Assembly (NCBI GenBank): GCA_028816945.1
Contig: JAPPQG010000102.1
Coordinates: forward strand, 1 to 9,730
DNA from: Alphaproteobacteria bacterium
Lineage (GTDB): Bacteria > Pseudomonadota > Alphaproteobacteria > RS24
Direction of reading: 5' to 3'
Length of the DNA: 9,730 bases
Under the pieces are notes generated by a model. It made no database searches. It saw only the letters and a program-made list of their open reading frames with translations, and was not told the origin of the DNA. Within the stretch, counting starts at the first letter, position 1. Every line of letters starts with the position of its first letter. This document shows positions 6,476 to 9,730 of the stretch, one piece after another. The position numbers and the translations under genes are program-made.

Positions 6476-9001
6476 TTAAAAGATATAATTCAACGAGATA
6501 CCCCAAGTTCTAGGGCGGCCATAATAATGTTCCGTCATCCCGAAGAATCCATTACCCGCATAAATTGTGCCTGATAAATCAAAGCCTTGCACAATATATT
6601 CCTCATCGGTCAAATTATGCACCGCAGCCCGCAAACTCCAACTATCCGAACTAGCTGGGAAATAGGCAATAGAGCCATTAAGCAATGTATAGCCATCTTC
6701 CGTCAATGGTTCGCTATTTTGCAGATTGAAGTAATGCTCGTCGCGATATTCGGCAGCAAGTTGGAAAGCGATATTACCCGCAAATTGGGCAACTGGCATT
6801 TCATACCTTATCAAGCCGTTGAGATTCCATTCAGGCGTTTGCACGGGGCGTTTGGATACGCCCGGATCCTCGGACGCACCAAAAGCTTCAAAACCGGGTT
6901 TATTGCTAGTTGTATTTACGCCCGGTACATCATCGACATCAACCTCAATATAACCAACGCCAAATAGTATATCCAAACCGGGCGTAGGTGAAGCTTGTAA
7001 TTCCAGCTCAAAGCCTTGACTTTCTGCTTCCGCATTTAGGGTAAATGTATCTAACCCGATAATGGAGAAAGCCTGATAATCCTGATAGTCATAATAATAA
7101 ATGGCACCATTTAGGGTAACCCGACCATCCATCATCTCAGTTTTGAATCCAATCTCATAAGCATCTAACTGCTCGGGTTCATAATTCATAATGGCTTCGG
7201 TGACAAAAGTATCGTCTGTGTTTCCATCAAGATTAGCATCAGTTGTAGGCAAGAGCGGCGCATTAAAGCCACCTGATTTCACCCCACGATTATAGCTAAT
7301 GTAATAAAGCGTATTATCATTTGGGCGCCAATCTAGTTGCAAACGCCCCGCCCATTCACTATCATCGCGTTCGCCATTATAGCCGGCAAGAAACCCTATA
7401 CCTGCCCCGTTTTCAGCCGTAATATCAAGAGCAGGCAAGTTCGGGTCACCTGAGGCCGTCGTGCGCGGATCTGCCCCACTTGTTGCGCGTGGATGATAAG
7501 CGACTTCTAAATTGCGAAAATCATGCTCTTTTTCTTCGCTAATCCAACGCCCGCCGATAATGAATGTCAGCGCATCGCTCAGCTCGTGTTCATATTGCCC
7601 GAATATAGACCAGCTTTCGCTTGTTGTTGTATAGGGACTTAAAAGGCCATGTTGTTCATTAACAATGTCCCCGCCTGGGTTAAAGGCACCAACAGTCGCA
7701 CCATCCAATGCGCCTCCGAGGAAACCGGAATCACAAATTGTTGCCGGATCCGGTCTGCTACCCGGAAAACCTGTACAAATTGCCGAATAATAATCCCGCA
7801 TTAAGCCGGGGGCTATGGCACCATTGGAATCATCTATATCTATATCAAGGTAATAGACACCTGCCACCCAACGCGCATTATCCGTACCCCCTTCGAGGCG
7901 CATTTCTTGTGAGAATTGCTCCGCATCAGTGGTTAGGAAAAATCTAAAATAATCATCAGGTGAAGCATCCGTATCCTCAATATAATCGCTTTCTGTGGTT
8001 GAGTAATCGGTAATACTGATAAATTTCATCGACTCGCCTTGCCATGTCAAAGTTGCTGAATAGCCTTTTGTTTCCAAGTCATTATGGCCTGTAAAATCAT
8101 AATCACCTGCATATGCATCGCCATCATTATCGATATAGCCAAGCATGCCATTTGTATCTTCCAAATAAGGATTAACCCGTCCCGGTGTTAATTGGCCCGT
8201 CTCAACTGATGAAGCATGTTGGAAAAAGCCTGTTCGAATATCTTGGCGACCTTGTCGCATATTTAATAAAACATCCCAATCTTCGCCTTCCCATAGCAAC
8301 TGCACACGGCCAGCAAATTCATTGGCATTATTCAAATTCAAATCAGGGTGTTCACGGTTTTCAATATAGCCATCGCGTTGGTGCAAAGCCCCTGAAAAGC
8401 GCATAGACAATCTATCTGTAAGTGGCACACCAACAGCACCTTGATATTTTATTTGGTTATATTCGCCATAAGTAAAACTACTATAACCGCCTGCTTCTTG
8501 GCTTGGTTTGACGGTGACATATTGGACGAGACCACCTGTCGCATTACGGCCAAATAAAGTGCCTTGTGGGCCGCGCAATACTTCGGCGCGTTCCATATCA
8601 AATAGCATAAAGCCCGCCCCTGACATTTGGCTGATATAGACTTCATCCACATAAACAGCAATCGGACTTTCCACATTTGTGATAAAATCACTATTGCCGA
8701 CACCACGAATGCTAATCGCATAATTGGCCTCGCCATTAGGCTGAATTGTGCTGACACCCGGTGCCAAAGCGGTAATTTCTTGTGCATTTGTATAGCCCAA
8801 AGCTTGCATTTGCTCGCCTGTTATAGCGGTCACAGCAATACCCACATCTTGCAGATTTTGCTCGCGTTTTTGCGCTGTCACAATAATTTCGTCCGTAAAG
8901 ACATTGCCGACCTCTTGTGCTTGTGCGTTAAAGCTCACGCATATAAGCATAGCAAAAGCCGCCCAAGCCATTTGGCTAAATTTAATCGATTTATATTCCA
9001 T
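6476..9001 (-). CDS. TonB-dependent outer-membrane receptor
   Basis: An 841-residue outer-membrane active transporter powered by TonB-ExbBD. It has a signal peptide (hydrophobic core about 12-24, likely cut AQA28|Q29), a TonB box DEIIVTA at 37-43, and a plug domain (about 49-165) with SIRGVGN (97-103) and the hallmark RGPQGTLFGRNATGG (143-157). A beta-barrel follows, and the protein ends in a C-terminal Phe (SLNYIF), the outer-membrane insertion signal. The length is normal. Cys409 and Cys423 lie close together in a predicted loop and may form a disulfide. DNDGDAYAGDYD (291-302) and DANLDGNTDD (588-597) are acidic, calcium-loop-like stretches. A strong AAGGAG precedes the ATG. The ligand cannot be read from sequence; the downstream acyl-CoA genes suggest a hydrophobic or isoprenoid-like carbon source rather than a siderophore, which is inference. 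Confidence 0.95.
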   Translation of the reverse strand: MEYKSIKFSQMAWAAFAMLICVSFNAQAQEVGNVFTDEIIVTAQKREQNLQDVGIAVTAITGEQMQALGYTNAQEITALAPGVSTIQPNGEANYAISIRGVGNSDFITNVESPIAVYVDEVYISQMSGAGFMLFDMERAEVLRGPQGTLFGRNATGGLVQYVTVKPSQEAGGYSSFTYGEYNQIKYQGAVGVPLTDRLSMRFSGALHQRDGYIENREHPDLNLNNANEFAGRVQLLWEGEDWDVLLNMRQGRQDIRTGFFQHASSVETGQLTPGRVNPYLEDTNGMLGYIDNDGDAYAGDYDFTGHNDLETKGYSATLTWQGESMKFISITDYSTTESDYIEDTDASPDDYFRFFLTTDAEQFSQEMRLEGGTDNARWVAGVYYLDIDIDDSNGAIAPGLMRDYYSAICTGFPGSRPDPATICDSGFLGGALDGATVGAFNPGGDIVNEQHGLLSPYTTTSESWSIFGQYEHELSDALTFIIGGRWISEEKEHDFRNLEVAYHPRATSGADPRTTASGDPNLPALDITAENGAGIGFLAGYNGERDDSEWAGRLQLDWRPNDNTLYYISYNRGVKSGGFNAPLLPTTDANLDGNTDDTFVTEAIMNYEPEQLDAYEIGFKTEMMDGRVTLNGAIYYYDYQDYQAFSIIGLDTFTLNAEAESQGFELELQASPTPGLDILFGVGYIEVDVDDVPGVNTTSNKPGFEAFGASEDPGVSKRPVQTPEWNLNGLIRYEMPVAQFAGNIAFQLAAEYRDEHYFNLQNSEPLTEDGYTLLNGSIAYFPASSDSWSLRAAVHNLTDEEYIVQGFDLSGTIYAGNGFFGMTEHYYGRPRTWGISLNYIF

Positions 9002-9008
9002 GTCTATT

Positions 9009-9014
9009 CTCCTT
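9009..9014 (-). promoter_or_regulatory. Ribosome binding site of the TonB-dependent receptor
   Basis: AAGGAG on the minus strand, 8 nt before the ATG at 9001. It is the strongest Shine-Dalgarno in the window and fixes the start that gives a good signal peptide. Confidence 0.8.
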
Positions 9015-9049
9015 CCAGAGTTTCCGTTATGACAATTTGTCTGTTTTAC

Positions 9050-9055
9050 ATTATA
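9050..9055 (-). promoter_or_regulatory. Candidate -10 box for the receptor gene
   Basis: A perfect TATAAT on the minus strand in the 77-bp gap between the cytochrome stop and the receptor start. It would give a leader of about 42 nt. No good -35 hexamer lies 16-18 bp upstream (the best is TTATTT), so the promoter may need an activator or be fortuitous. The sequence just before it repeats GCGTAT twice. Confidence 0.35.
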
Positions 9056-9078
9056 CGCATACGCAAACTTGAAATAAC

Positions 9079-9573
9079 TTATTCCATTTGTGATAATATG
9101 TTTTGTCTTACATCTGCTGAGTCCAAAAAAAGCGGCGTTTTTCTTAACAAGCCAATTTCCTCTGCTGTATAGGGTGCGCTATCGGCAGGGATATGTTTTG
9201 GGTCAAATTCGACCAGCGTCCAATTCATAACATTGGCAAGGCGTGCATTAGAGAGAGGCGCATTTGCTACGCCCGGCACTTGCGCGAGATAGGCACGCCC
9301 GCCTTCTAATCCTAAAAATTTACTCACTTGTCCATTCATTCTTGGTGTCCCACTTTCAAAACCTTTTGCTTTTACGCCATGGCAACCTTGACATTGTATC
9401 GTCCAATCTTGCCGTGCTTGTTGCACACTCTTTATACCTTTGCTGATATTTATAACGCCTTCACTTTTACTTATATTTTTCCCCATTTGTGCCTTTGCGC
9501 CTATATTAGGCAATAAGCCAACTAATCCAATCATTAGAAGCAAACCTAAAAGGTGCCGTAAATTGCTTAACAT
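9079..9573 (-). CDS. Secreted mono-haem c-type cytochrome
   Basis: A 164-residue periplasmic electron carrier. The N-terminus is a clear signal peptide (a long Leu/Ile/Gly-rich core, likely cut AKA28|Q29). One haem-binding CxxCH site is present as CQGCH (Cys61, Cys64, His65). Candidate distal ligands are Met79 in TPRMNGQ and Met116 in NVMNW. The middle (GGRAYLAQVPGVANAPLSNARLANVMNW) and the end (PYTAEEIGLLRKTPL) are those of a small cytochrome c family I cannot name precisely. A GTG at 9576 is also in frame, but the ATG at 9573 overlaps the upstream TGA by one base (TGATG), which favours coupled translation from 9573. Such cytochromes often accept electrons from a periplasmic dehydrogenase; that partner is not visible here and could be encoded further right. 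The class is firm; the redox partner is unknown. Confidence 0.88.
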   Translation of the reverse strand: MLSNLRHLLGLLLMIGLVGLLPNIGAKAQMGKNISKSEGVINISKGIKSVQQARQDWTIQCQGCHGVKAKGFESGTPRMNGQVSKFLGLEGGRAYLAQVPGVANAPLSNARLANVMNWTLVEFDPKHIPADSAPYTAEEIGLLRKTPLFLDSADVRQNILSQME

Positions 9574-9730
9574 CACTCACTTTCCCTAGCTGCTTGGAGC
9601 GCAGCCTCCCTCATAGCTAAAACCTCTTTATGTTTCTTTGGCTGTGCTTGTTTTATACGGCTAACATCATTTTTATCAAAGAGCGGTAATTGCTTGCGCT
9701 GTGCGTCTGTGCCAAAACGCCGCACTAAAT
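9573..9730 (-). CDS. C-terminal end of an unrecognised protein, cut by the window edge
   Basis: An open frame enters from the right edge and ends at TGA (9575-9573), giving 51 residues that start LVRRFGTDAQRKQLPLFDKN and finish in a charged, Ala/Glu-rich helix-like tail (EVLAMREAALQAARESE). I do not recognise it. It is supported as coding by its continuous frame to the edge and by the TGATG overlap with the cytochrome gene, a common sign of co-translation. It is likely a partner gene of the cytochrome, but no catalytic motif is in the visible part. Confidence 0.65.
   Translation of the reverse strand, partial: LVRRFGTDAQRKQLPLFDKNDVSRIKQAQPKKHKEVLAMREAALQAARESE

Noticed and set aside
6470..6478. 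T-run after the receptor stop as an intrinsic terminator
   Set aside because: On the minus strand a TTTTTT run follows the stop closely, but there is no GC-rich hairpin in front of it.
8627..9172. Plus-strand open frame (181 codons) across the receptor start and the cytochrome end
   Set aside because: It runs antisense through the receptor signal peptide and plug and the intergenic gap, has many His/Cys/Ile codons, no start signal and no known motif.

Overview
The window reads as a bacterial catabolic cluster, with every gene on the minus strand, so transcription runs right to left. Outer-membrane (TonB-dependent receptor) and periplasmic (c-type cytochrome) proteins show a Gram-negative. 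The sequence style (moderate GC, tight operons, receptor next to acyl-CoA genes) fits a proteobacterium, perhaps a marine alphaproteobacterium. That placement is an impression and was not tested.

Layout in transcription order (right to left): (1) 9573-9730, C-terminal end of an unrecognised gene, coupled by a one-base stop/start overlap to (2) 9079-9573, a secreted mono-haem c-type cytochrome; (3) 6476-9001, a TonB-dependent receptor with its own strong ribosome binding site and a candidate -10 box; (4) 4629-6323, an AMP-forming acyl-CoA synthetase; (5) 3208-4611, an NAD(P)-type aldehyde dehydrogenase; (6) 2405-3208, an ECHDC3-like crotonase-fold protein; (7) 661-2289, a biotin-dependent acyl-CoA carboxylase carboxyltransferase (beta) subunit, cut into two open frames by one in-frame TAA; (8) 1-649, the N-terminal 216 residues of the partner biotin carboxylase (alpha) subunit, running off the left edge.

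Genes 4-6 form a tight operon (17-nt gap, then a TAATG overlap). Genes 7-8 follow a 115-nt gap with a good sigma-70-like promoter. Together they suggest uptake of a lipophilic or bulky substrate (receptor), aldehyde oxidation, CoA activation, and carboxylation of a beta-methyl-branched enoyl-CoA. This is the logic of the leucine (Liu) and acyclic-terpene (Atu) pathways. The acyl-CoA dehydrogenase, hydratase and lyase needed to complete such a route are not in the window and could lie beyond its left end.

The most notable observation is the TAA at 1786-1788. It replaces a single codon in the middle of the N-terminal carboxyltransferase domain, while the reading frame and conserved sequence continue without a break on both sides. 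I see no RNA genes, CRISPR arrays, insertion sequences or convincing intrinsic terminators.
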